64,000 nucleotides of DNA from Acanthosepion esculentum. Lineage: Eukaryota; Mollusca; Cephalopoda; Sepiida; Sepiidae. The notes under the pieces were generated by a model. That model saw nothing but the letters and a program-made list of their open reading frames with translations. It did no database searches and was not told the DNA's origin. Every line of letters begins with the position of its first letter. Positions within the stretch are counted from its first letter, which is position 1. Below are positions 44,033 through 55,291 of the stretch, one piece after another. The position numbers were made by a program, and so were the translations under genes. The DNA is taken from contig OZ038517.1 of assembly GCA_964036315.1 (NCBI GenBank), positions 23,236,662-23,300,661 on the forward strand, in the 5' to 3' direction.

Positions 44033-44522
44033 GTATTTACATTAGTCGGACTATTGTCCTCATCTTTGTCGCCATATTTGTCACAACGTTTCAGCCGTTG
44101 TACGCTCCGGCCTTCTTCAGGTGGTTGGAATTTCGAACCAAACCCTTTATTTCGATCGGGTAGACTGTTCTAGTTCCACGAACCATGTTTGATGGATGTC
44201 AGTTATCTCCTGCTAATTTTCCCTCTAAAGTTAAACCAACACCTTTATCCACTGTGTAAAGGCGTTGGTTAGATCCAGTGACAGACCCAAAGAGTGTGAG
44301 TTCAATACCCAGTTAAGGCAGTGGAGAACTTTCAGAGGGAAAATTAGCAGGAGATAACTGATAACTGACATCCATCAAACATGGCTCATGGAACTAGAAC
44401 AGTCTACCCCAGTGATCGAAATAAAGGGTTCGGTTCGAAATTCGAACCACCTGAAGAAGGCCGGAGCGTACAACGGCCGAAACTAATGTAAATACTGTAC
44501 ATAATACCTCATCTCAGAAATA
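44033..44522. mobile_element. Head-to-head pair of Penelope-like terminal repeats
   Basis: Left copy (44036-44258, minus orientation) and right copy (44262-44490, plus) are reverse complements joined at CCACTGTG/TAAAGGCGTTGG. The left copy keeps a complete hammerhead-like core; the right keeps CTGAAGAAGGCCGGAGCG and CGGCCGAAAC but lacks about 42 bases immediately after GAAAC. Matches the 3' region of the full element at 14395-14700. No RT between them. Confidence 0.85.
44080..44135 (-). ncRNA. Candidate minimal hammerhead ribozyme in Penelope terminal repeat
   Basis: Minus strand: CCAACCAC, CTGAAGA, a GC-rich stem-loop AGGCCGGAGCGTACAACGGCT, GAA, AC-GT (short palindromic stem III), U as cleavage base, then GTGACAAATATGG, which can pair as CAC/GTG and CCA/TGG for stem I. 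One extra base at the base of stem II departs from the strict model. The equivalent site at 14461-14510 has lost G12 (GAAAC changed to AAAAC). Confidence 0.5.
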
Positions 44523-44869
44523 TAGACAGACAAATGAAAGGGTTTCACTTATTGTGAATGCCAAGTCTTCATATTCATATACAATTATTTCAAGAAATTA
44601 TGGTTCAGTGAGCTTTCTCCAGTTGTTAGGGCATTTTGGAAAGTCGTCATGTATTTTACCACAATGAATTAAGAGTCAAGAAGGAAGAAGGAAGCTGTGT
44701 CTAAAATTAGTTTATCTCTTCTCTTCAATAGTGCATTGCTTATAATGCATTTCGGAGTTTAATTAGGAAAACTTACAAAGAGGAAATTTGGTTTCCAAAT
44801 GAGCTTTTAAACAGAACACAATGTTTCACCATCTGCAGTTGTCTTTTAACCAGGAATGCCAACCTTTAA

Positions 44870-45395
44870 TTTTAACATTGCATTATCACAGATGATGAAA
44901 AATGGGTTTTGCAGGTCAACAGAAAATAATAAAGACTGTGGTTAGCACAAACTGATAAACCAATGCCAACACGAAAACAAAAACGCCAACAAAAGTTCTC
45001 CTTTGTGTCTGGTGGAATATAAAGTGTGTTAACCACTACAAGCTGATGGACCATGGACGGACTATAACAGCAGACATTTATTGCCAGCAACATGGGTAAA
45101 TGTTGAAAATATCCTGCACTGAAAAACATAAAAAGGTGTTATTCGTCAGCATGACAATACAAGGGGGCATACTTTACTAAGCAAACCAAAGTTCATTAGA
45201 ACAGAGATTCTTGCACATCATCCATCCTAAGCAGATTTAGCACTAACAGATTTCCATTTGTTTTGATCACTAGAACACATTTCATAAGTAGCAGGATGTC
45301 CAGAAACAAAAACCAGATTTACTTGCATTCCAGTTTGGCGGCTGTCATTGAAAATGAAGGTGGTTACATTTTTAATAAATAATATTTAAATAGAT
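44870..45395 (+). mobile_element. mariner (DD34D) transposase relic
   Basis: Readable pieces in order: ITDDEKWVLQVN (first catalytic Asp), NHYKLMDHGRTITADIYCQQ, ALTDFHLF from the third catalytic region (family form DLAPTDFHLF), and VIENEGGYIF at the end. Stops and frameshifts throughout. The family relation to the TTAGGTTGGTG-ended MITEs is possible but not shown. Confidence 0.7.
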
Positions 45396-45735
45396 TTAAC
45401 TTAAACTTGCTTCCCCATCCTTTCTGGTAAAACAACATTACTTCCCGAATACTAATACTTCTCAGAACTGCATTTTGTACTAGAAAATATAAAGCTATAA
45501 CAAATACATTCTAAGTGTTCCTTGGGGTGAAGAAAAATACTTAGAATTGTCTTGAGATGAACTCGGGTAGGAAAGAAATAGGGACAAGGCAAAAACTATC
45601 TGGCACAAGAGAATGAAAGAACAGGGTTTCTCAAGAGGTCTAGTGCAGGCCAAAGCACAGGATTCCTCAGAAGGAGTATAATTAAAACATTACATCCCAG
45701 ATTGTAAGAGGAGCACACTGTATCACTACACATAC
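45396..45735. other. Non-coding stretch
   Basis: Nothing recognised. Confidence 0.35.
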
Positions 45736-45737
45736 AT

Positions 45738-45905
45738 CTTCATGTGCCATGGCTCCTCAGGATGTAGGCAATCATGGGTCTCCACAATTTCACATTCTTT
45801 GTAGCTCTTAATAAGTTTTGTCTTTTTCTTATTTCTCCCAAAGTCTGTTCTGCCATCCATTTAGTCAAGCTCACTATGTTAAGCGTTGTTTCTCTCTGTT
45901 CCTCT
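45738..45905 (-). mobile_element. LINE ORF2 C-terminus (RTE-like)
   Basis: Minus strand: LWRPMIAYILRSHGT stop, preceded by a part homologous to 63690-63800 (GCCATCCATTTAGTCAAGCT on plus). Same family as 36515. Confidence 0.7.
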
Positions 45906-48900
45906 TGCCTTCAAGTTTCTTGGAAGGAAAAAAATAAAATAAAATAATGGTTCAGGTGTACAATTCCTAATAAAAATATAAATTAAGTTTAAATATCTAT
46001 CAATCATAAAACCTTGCTTTTCCTTCCAAGCAATGAGACAATCCGTTGTTATGGTAACAAGAGACATATTCATATCAGATTTGTGTTATAACAATATCCC
46101 CTTAGTGAATGCAAACAGGTTGCTAATACGCTATTTTTTATTTTATGTTAGCTTTCTTCAGACATTTATTTTCAAGGATTTAAAAAGCACATTTATTCAT
46201 ACACTGAACAATAAAATTAAGTGCATTGATAAAAATCCCAGATTACTCATGCAGAAAATATAATGCAAGTAATTACAAAATTACTTAGAGCTGACTTTGA
46301 GTTAAAGAATACTGTGATTATCCAGCTTTTATCATGGACCAATTATTTCGCAGAAAGAGATATTTCAAAATCCACAAAATGTTAGTCTTAAAACCTTTAA
46401 CATGCTTAACTACTGGGTATCATTTAAACACAAAAAATATTCATCTTTCTTTAACTAATATCTGGTTAGCAGGTTAATATTTAGATCAGAATGGTTCTCA
46501 GCAAAGAAAATGAATTTCAGTCAAGGAATTTGTTAGTTTAAAATTAATATCCTTGGAAAATACAAGAATCCATCTCTTCTTTTCGTCCACACTTTACGGC
46601 TAAAATAGTAGGCCAGATTAAGCTCTTAAACCTTGGTAAGGAAACTAGGAAAACATATCTGAATTAAAAAAAAAACAACAACTCTTACTTTTCCCCCCTT
46701 AAGAACATTTGTGAAAATCCACTAATATTTTAAAAAAAAAAAAAGAAAAAAAAAAAAACAGGTTTTAGCAAGCCATGATCACCTGGAAAAGGAAAAATGG
46801 CACCTTAATTAAAACGACAAAATTTTTTTCCTGCAGCATAACATTCATCTGTTATTGACTTCCATTTAAAAGTTCATCTCCCTTTGAAAGAAGTATTTCT
46901 TCTTCTGTGAACATTCAAGTTTTGTTTGAATATATTAAGTGGATTTTTCAGTGCACCCATGTCCCTGCGGAATGTGACATAAGGTCAAGGTTTTAAAGTG
47001 GAAGTAACTGAGCAGCAATACCATGGAAAAAATTGTTCAAGGAGACACCTCAGGCACCAAGTAATGATTCCAGCCCCCCGACCCCCCAAGGAGAGGTACT
47101 GCAGAGGGAAGGGTATCCCCAATGTTTATTAGGCTTCATATTAATGTATATGTTCTAAATTGAACATGGATGTCAATCTGCTTTAACCAATTTTTCACAT
47201 TCCTACCCTTCCTTTCCTGCAAAGCATAAAAAAAGGGGCTGTTGAACCATTAGAAAAAGTGAGGCTACACAACACATGCCTTGTTCTGCCTCATATTTTC
47301 TTCTCTGATTGAGCCAATATTAGTAGGATTTTTTATTAGTCTTACATGGAATCCGATGATTATTCCAGATTTTATTTTGTTATGATGGGAATAGAAATTT
47401 ATTAAATTGTATTTATTAGTTGATTTTCAGTGAACACTAAACTTTTAATGCAGTGAAGTATGATATCTAGGAAAGGTAAAGTATTGTGTCTTCCACTTCA
47501 TATGTGAATTTAAATTATATTGTTTGTATATTCAACTCTAGAAAACCAGGTAAATCAGTAATATTCGAGTGTCAATATACCTGAAGTATGTTGTTGAGGC
47601 AGTTTAACCAAAACCCTATGTCAGAAATAATCTCTTCAAAATAAAAAGTTTTTTTAATCATAAAATATCAGATATAAGTAAAAATTGGAGTAACTAATCC
47701 ACTTCCCGTCTGTTCGTTCGTTATTATTTCCTCCTTTAAAAACTTGTCGATAATTGATTCTCACTTCGTGCAGTATTTTCTTTGGTAAGTTTACTACACT
47801 GATGTAAATTTTCTTGAATTTACAAAGAATCAGAAGATTTTTATTTAATTATTAATCTGTTTTAGAGTGGAAGGGGGGTTGGATACGTTACTTTTATTTC
47901 ATTGAAATTTCTTTCATTGGACACACACATATAATAAGCGACATGTTTTATGCCAAACCGGCTCACTGATTATTTATTTACAGATTACTAACTAAGCTTG
48001 TTCTTTTGTTTTTCCTTTTTCTATTGAAAAAGACCATTAATGCTGTCAATATTAAACAGATAAAAAGACTAGTTTACTTTAGTAACTTACTATTCTTAGT
48101 TATCTTTTACGTTTTTTGTTTTTTTTTGCGGGCCCAATATTTTCTTATTCAATTTAAAAGCCTGTTTTCACACACACTATGCTGTCAAAAGTCTCTGAAA
48201 AGAAAATCATTCTTTTTTTACATGAAATTTTAGTTAAACAGAGTAATTTTTAGGATTTTTTCTCACTTCAAAACAAATGCTAAATTAGAGAATGTGGGGG
48301 GGCATTAATGTTTAGTTTACTTTTTGTTATAACGAAGTTTTAACAATTGAAAATGATATTGAACCGACGAGCATTGTTAAGTTTAGAGTTTCAAACGATT
48401 TTTGCATACCAAGCACTGACTTATCTCCCTTTTCCTCCTAAAAAATATTTTTACCTAGCCTCATATTCTGAGCCCTCTTTTGGATTTGAATGAAATCACA
48501 CATTCGAATTAAAACGAAAAATAGTGTCCGAATTGCAAAATATTTAATTTCGAACAGTTCCCCTCCACAAATTCTTGCATTTCAAAATTTTCTTTTTTAG
48601 TTTTCCCTTATTTTCAAATCCTAATGAGGGCTTTGAATATGAGCCTAATTTTTTTTTTAAATACGTGGGATGTACAAGGGATGAAAAAAAACATTTGTAA
48701 CTAAAAAAAATGTAATAATATTCCAATTAATTTGCCTAAATCAGAATAATCAGATAAAATATTTTCTTTAAAAGACCTGCTTTTTTTTAATTTTAAGTAC
48801 AAGTCTGTAGGTGTGTTCAATTTTTTTTTTTTTTCAATATTTTTATTGACTAAATGAGTACTTTCACAGCAACTCAACATAATTATTTTGTCATTTTTTT

Positions 48901-49118
48901 TTTTTATTTAACCATTAAGTACATGAATTCGGATTATTAACAGCCATAAAAACACATGAGGAATAGCCGAAAGCGCTCGTTCAAACGAAAGCTTTAGTTT
49001 TTTTTTGTTTGTTTTTTTTTGGACATTGACCGACACTGTAAATAAATAAATAAAATAGAATCAATTTTTATAACCTTTAAACCAAAATCGTTACGTGTAT
49101 TTACAGCGTATATTTATT
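45906..49118. other. Quiet intron-like stretch before the Mondo splice donor
   Basis: No transposon coding relic. Poly-A/T tracts at 46729-46758, 48780-48790, 48822-48836 and 48896-48906. A weak repeat block at 47048-47125 resembles 8160-8300. ORFs here (45879, 46033, 48006, 48544) show no domain. Confidence 0.45.
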
Positions 49119-49128
49119 TTGCACTCAC

Positions 49129-49814
49129 CTGTAAGCCAGAGTCATACATTCGAAAAGTTTGGTAAGAGATCCGTCAATGCTAAGGATCGGAGAGCACCCA
49201 TTACCAAAATTATAAGAAGTCGAGGTTTCTTTGGTGGCACTGAGGAAATCAAACCCTTCAGGGGTTCGATTATCATTCTCCTCTTTGACAACAATATCGT
49301 CTTCATAATCAGTGTCTTCGTGGACTTGGCTGAGCATAAAATGCCCACTGTGTATCGTCTCCTCATTATTGTTGATAATATTAATAACATTATTATTGTT
49401 ATTATTATTATTATTACTACTACTACTACTACCACCACCACCACCAATAATGGGGACAGATTTAGGGTCTTGTTTTTTATTAGTTTTACCAGCTCGGGTC
49501 AGGTGGCTCCGTCTGATACTAGAACCAACAACCTGACCAAACCCAGACGAAGAAGAATAAACATTTTGTAAAATTCCTGAATAAGAAGGTACTCCTTGAT
49601 TAACTGGAATAAGTCCCTGAGGATTCGAATTATTACTCGTCGTAAGTGCCAGGTTGTTAATATTTCCAGTCCCTGTAGTAGAGTTATTTGTCCCGACTAA
49701 TCCAGAGGTTGGGGTGTCCACCATGTTCATATTGTTGTTGTTATTATTATTATAGAAATGTCGAGCACCCAACATGGTTTTGGAGTTGGCTGGGCAAATA
49801 TTATCAATTGCCAT
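49129..49814 (-). CDS. Mondo: First coding exon of a Mondo-family (MondoA/ChREBP-like) bHLH-Zip transcription factor
   Basis: Encodes 228 complete codons plus two bases. Known role of the family: Mondo proteins pair with Mlx, sense glucose-6-phosphate, shuttle between cytoplasm (outer mitochondrial surface) and nucleus, and switch on glycolytic and lipogenic genes. Visible here: a low-complexity N-terminus with seven Asn (22-28), then Gly5-Ser5-Asn9 (124-142); Mondo conserved region I, TIHSGHFMLS (153-162); an acidic stretch HEDTDYEDD (165-173); and the start of conserved region II, SLTKLFECMTLAY (216-228), which in the family overlaps the CRM1 export signal. The exon ends at ...TACAG|GTGAGTG (GT at 49127-49128). 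The split AG codon would give Ser, matching the family sequence LAYSGKLVSPKW. Start: ATG at 49812-49814, with an in-frame TAA immediately upstream, so no longer N-terminus is possible in this exon. The rest of the gene (further conserved regions, bHLH-Zip) lies outside the window. Confidence 0.9.
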
Positions 49815-50225
49815 TTACACGTTAAAATCTTAAAAGTTTAAGAATAAAATTTGACGATTTAGAGAACTGTTTACACAGTTTTACAGTCATAAAACCTCTT
49901 TATAATTTTTATAAAGTCCCAATAAATCGCCAGAGATGTTTTTAAAAATACAGAAAAAAAAACACACACACCTTAAAAGTTAAATGGTATATATTTTTTT
50001 TTTTTTAAGTCTTGTTGGCAGAATTTGTTTGGGTAACTTTCTTTTCTGGGTTAAAATATCGTCCTCACTTGCCAAGATTTCGCCCTTGTGGCCCCCAGAA
50101 GGAACAGTAGATGTCCCCAAATCCGTGAAGGTCTGACTGAATGAGTTGATATAGTATGAAAGGGAATTTCAACGACGATTTTCGAGCAGGCAGATGTACA
50201 GACTAACTCAAACAACTCCGCCATC
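49815..50225 (-). other. Probable 5' UTR of the Mondo gene
   Basis: Sequence between the start codon and the putative promoter. It has no in-frame coding potential joined to the exon (TAA directly before the ATG) and contains an A/T tract and a short CA run near 49950-50010. It is less AT-rich than the surrounding DNA and free of recognisable transposons. The extent is inferred from the promoter-like elements near 50.2 kb; an unseen 5' UTR intron cannot be excluded. Confidence 0.45.
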
Positions 50226-50290
50226 ATTATGTCGTGAACAGATGAGAAAGCCGCAACATGGAAAGAACCAATCAGAAACGGCGATACAAA
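50160..50290 (-). promoter_or_regulatory. Putative Mondo core promoter (CCAAT box and YY1-like site)
   Basis: Read on the minus strand there is an inverted CCAAT box, CTGATTGGTT (CCAAT on plus at 50268-50272), and about 40 bp downstream a YY1-like motif ATGATGGCGGAG (50216-50228), a combination common at TATA-less animal promoters. The block has several CpG dinucleotides, unusual for this window. It lies 400 bp upstream of the start codon and directly borders the long TA-repeat block that begins near 50345. No transcript evidence is available. Confidence 0.4.
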
Positions 50291-50344
50291 AACGAAGTTG
50301 CAACATCAAAAATATGGTTCATGCAAGAGAGATGGGGAGGTAAC

Positions 50345-50398
50345 TACTGACATATACACACACACACACATATGTATGTATATATTTGTATATATATT

Positions 50399-50470
<72 letters not shown>

Positions 50471-50498
50471 TATGTATGTATGTATATATATATATGTG

Positions 50499-50534
<36 letters not shown>

Positions 50535-50678
50535 AATGGTTTAAATTTATCCAGACAAAACTCTCATATATATATATTTATACATAGCTACGTTCATAGT
50601 GCAACTAAAAGTTTGTGGTTTTACCAACATATACAGTTGGTATTATATAATTATTTGGTTGATAACCACATTTCTACC

Positions 50679-50752
<74 letters not shown>

Positions 50753-50885
50753 TTTTGAAATAAATAAATAAATATATATATATATATATATATAAATTTT
50801 CTCCTTACAACAATGTGAAAGCACATGCGATACCCTGCCCTCATCAGCCACCAACCAGACGAGGTTTCATTCACTGTGTAAGGCA

Positions 50886-50942
<57 letters not shown>

Positions 50943-50969
50943 GTTGTATGGATATATATTCAGTTACAC

Positions 50970-51036
<67 letters not shown>

Positions 51037-51096
51037 TATATATATGTTTATACAAATATATATATATAAATATGTAAATATAAATATATATGTACC

Positions 51097-51144
<48 letters not shown>

Positions 51145-51205
51145 TAAAGTATATGTATATATAAATATGTGTATATGTGTGTGTGCGTTCACATATAAAT
51201 ATATA
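50345..51205. repeat. Very long TA-rich microsatellite block with CA inserts
   Basis: TA tracts of 20 to 60 bp alternate with CA and TAAA interruptions over about 850 bp, starting some 55 bp upstream of the putative Mondo promoter. All long Tyr-Ile and His-Thr ORFs in this block are translations of the repeat. Confidence 0.97.
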
Positions 51206-51639
51206 TATATTAATGTCTCATTAAATAATTTAGACAAGTTTTGTTACTTATTCTTAATAGGATCCTCTCATATTCATGAACAAGTTTCTTAGTATCCTTA
51301 TTAAAGGAAGAAAAAATTTACCATTTTAGCTCACACTTTGAAATTTGGATGTTTTATATAATGCTAACATGTATTAATTCATGTAGTCACAGTATTCATG
51401 TATGATGCTTTATGTGGTTCACTCCCTCCATCATATATGACTTCAATTTATGAATTATTTTTACCTGTTTATCTATTGACAACATATTTCTTTTTATGTA
51501 TGTATAAGTATACTATTGTACTTATATAATTTTTATATTTGTGTTAGTGTATATATTTTCTATATGTGAACATGTGTGTTTATTTGTGTATTTTTATAAG
51601 TATATGTATGTGTATTAAGTGTATTTAACTAGGTACACT
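51206..51639. other. AT-rich non-coding stretch
   Basis: Nothing recognised. Confidence 0.4.
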
Positions 51640-51970
51640 TGATGACATGTCATCCTGGGTATGTGGATAAACTACATCCGCGTCCTGGGTAAGACGATAA
51701 ATTATGTCTGACAGCAAGGCCTCTGATCCACTTGTTAGGGTCCCAGCTATGGGCAAATAAACCGCTAAGCTGGGGTCAAAACATTATGAAAGTGTAAAAA
51801 AAGGTTTTAATACCAGAAATACTTTTTTGTAAAAAAATCATTATCGGGAATACATTATTACCAGCAATAGATTTTTGAAGAGAAAATATTACCAGCAATA
51901 AAAAATTTTGTCAGCATTAAATGACCCATTGAGCTTGATATGCCATAAAACAAAACAAATCAAACTAAAC
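51640..51970 (-). mobile_element. Dispersed 0.4-kb repeat (copy 2 of 3)
   Basis: Minus strand: GGTATTAAAACC, CACTTTCATAATGTTTTGAC, TTTGCCCATAGCTGGGACCC, TAACAAGTGGATCAGAGGCC, TTACCCAGGACG, in the same order as 57170-57370. Confidence 0.75.
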
Positions 51971-52099
51971 TTGATGACATCCACTCTTATATGCCTCTTT
52001 ACACATATGATTAGGGGTGTGTTTGGAGATGTATTAAATATTGTATATTATTTAAGTATGTTAAGTATATACTTGTCAAAGTGTGTGCATGTATAAATG

Positions 52100-52103
52100 T
52101 GTG

Positions 52104-52165
<62 letters not shown>
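52100..52165. repeat. TA microsatellite
   Basis: About 30 TA units with GTA edges. Confidence 0.95.
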
Positions 52166-52387
52166 AATAAAAAGAAAGAACAGTAAGTTATAAAATCCGG
52201 TGTTCTTATAGATATTTTTATTTTTGCTCAATGTAAATTTACAGAGCATTAATATTATAAATTAATTGATTTAAAATATGGGTTTCGCTACACAGTGATA
52301 ACCATGTTTCAGAAATGGAAGCTAAAGCCTTTGAATTTAATTTTGTTATTAAACCAAAGACATTAGTTCCATTTCCTCGTCAAGCGA

Positions 52388-52514
52388 ATTATATATATAT
52401 ATATAAATGTATGTATGTATGTATGTATGTATATATATATGTATGTATGTGTATGCATATATATGTGTATATATAGATATATATGTGTGCATGTCTATAT
52501 ATATTTATGTGTGC

Positions 52515-52571
<57 letters not shown>

Positions 52572-52572
52572 C

Positions 52573-52620
<48 letters not shown>

Positions 52621-52637
52621 GCATGTATATATGCATG

Positions 52638-52699
<62 letters not shown>

Positions 52700-52700
52700 T
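52388..52700. repeat. TA/GTAT/CATG compound microsatellite block
   Basis: TA tracts separated by GTATGTAT and GTGCATGT motifs over about 310 bp. Confidence 0.96.
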
Positions 52701-52912
52701 TTAGGTTATATACATAAATGTATTTATATTTTTTGTATCCTTTTTGACGAGTTTGTAGATGTGGGTCTCTATATGTATACAGATGAAGGCGTATATGATT
52801 TTTTCAGAATGTAGCCTATGTATGTACTGTATTTGTATGTGTATATAGGCATATATATATATATTTATATTTATGTGGGAATATGTATATAGGTGTATAT
52901 GTATCTTCGTGA

Positions 52913-53140
52913 CTTTCCTTTCTTTTTCCTTTGCTTTGTTTTTTTCCTCTTCCCATTTTTCCTCATTCCTTTCTTTTTCCTTTGCTTTGTTTTTTTCCTC
53001 TTCCCATTTTTCCTCATTCCTTTCTTTTTCCTTTGCTCTGTTTTTTCCTCTTCCCATTTTTCCTCATTCCTTTCTTTTTCCTTTGCTTTGTTTTTTTCCT
53101 CTTCCCATTTTTCCTCATTCCTTTCTGTTTCCTCTGTTCC
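52913..53140 (-). repeat. 51-bp tandem repeat, about 4.4 copies
   Basis: Plus strand unit CTTTCTTTTTCCTTTGCTTT ... TTTTTCCTCATTC with start spacing 51, 51, 50, 51. The minus strand reads a charged 17-residue repeat (NEEKWEEEKNKAKEKER), shifted in frame after the 50-bp unit. It looks like a coiled-coil protein but has no start, splice sites or conserved flanks, so it is annotated as a repeat only. Confidence 0.9.
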
Positions 53141-53580
53141 CATATGAAGATACTCTCTTTACTTCCCACATCCCGTGAAAAAGAAGTCAACCTGTCTACT
53201 CATAATCACTACTGTTTCATCTTCTATGTTACCACTCCCCCATATCTCACTAGACAGACATATCTCCGTTTCTCCCCCTTTCTCTTTTTTTCTCTTTCTC
53301 TTTATTTCTTTCTTTTTCCCTTGCCCCATTTTGAATTCATGTTTTAATATTTCATTTTGTGCTTGGTAAAATTTTAAATCCATTTATTGTCGAACCCATT
53401 TGGTCTGATTAAGTAAAACCAAAATATTGGATTCATGAAATAAAATATTACCATGGGTTTCTAAAGTCTCCAGTTTCTTAATTAATTATTATTTGCTCTG
53501 TTCTTACATTGAGCTCTCTCTGGATCTATATCATATTTGGAATTATCCATATGGATTACCAAATAATTTTATCAACTTTT

Positions 53581-53582
<2 letters not shown>
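53141..53582. other. Non-coding stretch with CT-rich patch
   Basis: CT/T-rich tract at 53265-53330. No gene recognised. Confidence 0.4.
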
Positions 53583-53624
<42 letters not shown>

Positions 53625-53750
53625 ATTTTACAAATGTATACATGTATATGTTCAACCACCCATATATTAGACCTATTTTTTTGCATACTTGTACACATAT
53701 GTACATATCTGCATACATGCATACTTGTACACATATATCCACACATGCAC

Positions 53751-53800
<50 letters not shown>
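53583..53800. repeat. Two TA microsatellites with a CACATA-type spacer
   Basis: TA tracts at 53584-53621 and 53759-53801, with GTACACATATGTACATAT-like sequence between. Confidence 0.93.
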
Positions 53801-53806
<6 letters not shown>

Positions 53807-53875
53807 TAAAAGTGAACATAGAAGTCAACACTTAGAGGCTCTAAGTGTTGACTTCTATGTTCACTTTTATATTTA
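53801..53875. repeat. Perfect palindrome: 37-bp arms with a 1-base spacer
   Basis: Left arm TAAATATAAAAGTGAACATA GAAGTCAACACTTAGAG and right arm its exact reverse complement around a single G at 53838. It lies at the end of a TA tract. The outer right flank (53876-53945) matches a Penelope-linked block at 10300-10380. Confidence 0.97.
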
Positions 53876-53950
53876 CACATGCTCTATCTCTGATATCGAG
53901 CACTTTATCCCATTAATATAGCACGTTTTAAGACTATATTTCTCCATATA
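53876..53950 (+). mobile_element. Penelope-associated terminal block
   Basis: ACATGCTCTATCTCTGATAT and GCACGTTTTAAGACTATATT align with 10305-10375. Confidence 0.5.
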
Positions 53951-54583
53951 TATATACATGTATATATGTACTCATATATACATGTATATGTGCTTCCTCA
54001 TATATACCTATATACATACATATATAATATATATAAGGGACATTTTGTTTAGTTTGCATGGTGCTCAATATAATACATATATATGTGTGTGTATATGCAT
54101 AATTAGGCAGCATATGTTCATTCAAGGATGTCTGGTTGAATAATCTGGACATATTACGTCCATTTATTTTATTTTAATCCTCTCCATTTCTCAAATCAAC
54201 TTCTTAATGTTGATATTAAATTCATTAATGAAGGCGCTGTAGTTTTTTTCATTTCTTTTATTTTTGTAAGTACTTTCAGTCTCATCCAAGATCATCTTCA
54301 GGGGTGAATTACTAAAACAAAAAAATTAATGTAATTGAGATTTGTGAATTTTTTTGTCAATGCGCATGAAACATCCTCTGTTATAATTAATTTAAAAATT
54401 AACAGTTAAAGCTAAAATGTTTTTTTTAATGTTTTCTCTAAGGGAGGTAACTTTAATTCATATGATTGTAACTTTTTTTATAATTACAATTTAAATATTC
54501 TAAAAACACTGCTATTATAGACATTTTAAAATATTGTTGCTGTAGTCATAACTAACCTTATTTAGTGTTGGTTGTATTTTTCT

Positions 54584-54587
<4 letters not shown>
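53951..54587. other. Non-coding stretch
   Basis: TATA/CATG-type low complexity at 53945-54010; the block 54270-54310 (TCAGTCTCATCCAAGATCAT CTTCAGGGG) may be a Penelope terminal remnant. Otherwise unassigned. Confidence 0.35.
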
Positions 54588-54644
<57 letters not shown>

Positions 54645-54799
54645 CACTGATACACTGTAGATAAATATATATATATATATATATATTTGTGTATTTAGGC
54701 AGCAATCCTTCTTTCAAGCACATTTCATTAAAAACGACTGACAAGGTGCTTTTATTTAGTTTTTTATTTATATATTATACACTGATACACTGTAGATAA

Positions 54800-54855
<56 letters not shown>

Positions 54856-54869
54856 CACTGATACACTGG

Positions 54870-54931
<62 letters not shown>

Positions 54932-54982
54932 TTATTATACACTGATACACTGGATATATATATATATATATATATATATGTA
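54588..54982. repeat. TA microsatellites with four copies of a TATACACTGATACACTG cassette
   Basis: The cassette TATACACTGATACACTG occurs at about 54640, 54776, 54852 and 54937, each flanked by TA tracts, pointing to duplication of a TA-bounded unit. Confidence 0.92.
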
Positions 54983-55291
54983 AAATTAATGCAAATATAA
55001 AATTTTTCACTAAGCTGATTGATGTTACCTTCTGCATCTCAACTGCAGAGTTTTGTAGACTGACCCTCCAGAAATAACTTTGTCCAGGGGTAGACAAACA
55101 GGCAGACAGACAGATATACAGAAGTTTGTTCATCAAATGAGATAAGTTAATTTGATTTATGGTCACCACTTATCCTCAGAAATCCCAGTGCATAAAGTTT
55201 TGTCCTCCTTTCATTCTAACCTGAAGAAACCAAATAGATCAGATGCTCTTGAGAAAAATGCATCATTTATAGCTGTATCTCATTATCTTAT
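54983..55291. other. Non-coding stretch
   Basis: CAGACAGACAG run near 55100; unassigned otherwise. Confidence 0.35.

Larger units (their letters stand above)
1..49128 (-). other. Inferred first intron (part) of the Mondo gene
   Basis: The splice donor at 49128 (GTGAGTG) opens an intron whose acceptor I could not find. No stretch encoding the expected next Mondo residues (GKLVSPKWKNFKG) was seen on the minus strand down to position 1. If the gene is intact the intron is at least 49 kb, and every transposon listed below 49.1 kb is intronic. That is inference; an unrecognised short exon or a gene end cannot be ruled out by eye. Confidence 0.5.

Noticed and set aside
49095..49571. Plus-strand ORF of 158 codons
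   Set aside because: Antisense shadow of the Mondo exon; the minus frame carries the conserved motifs and splice donor.
50298..51292. Tyr/Ile/His/Thr-rich ORFs on both strands
   Set aside because: Translations of TA and CA microsatellites.
52701..53143. Charged coiled-coil protein gene on the minus strand
   Set aside because: Open frame is explained by a 51-bp tandem repeat and is broken by a 50-bp unit.
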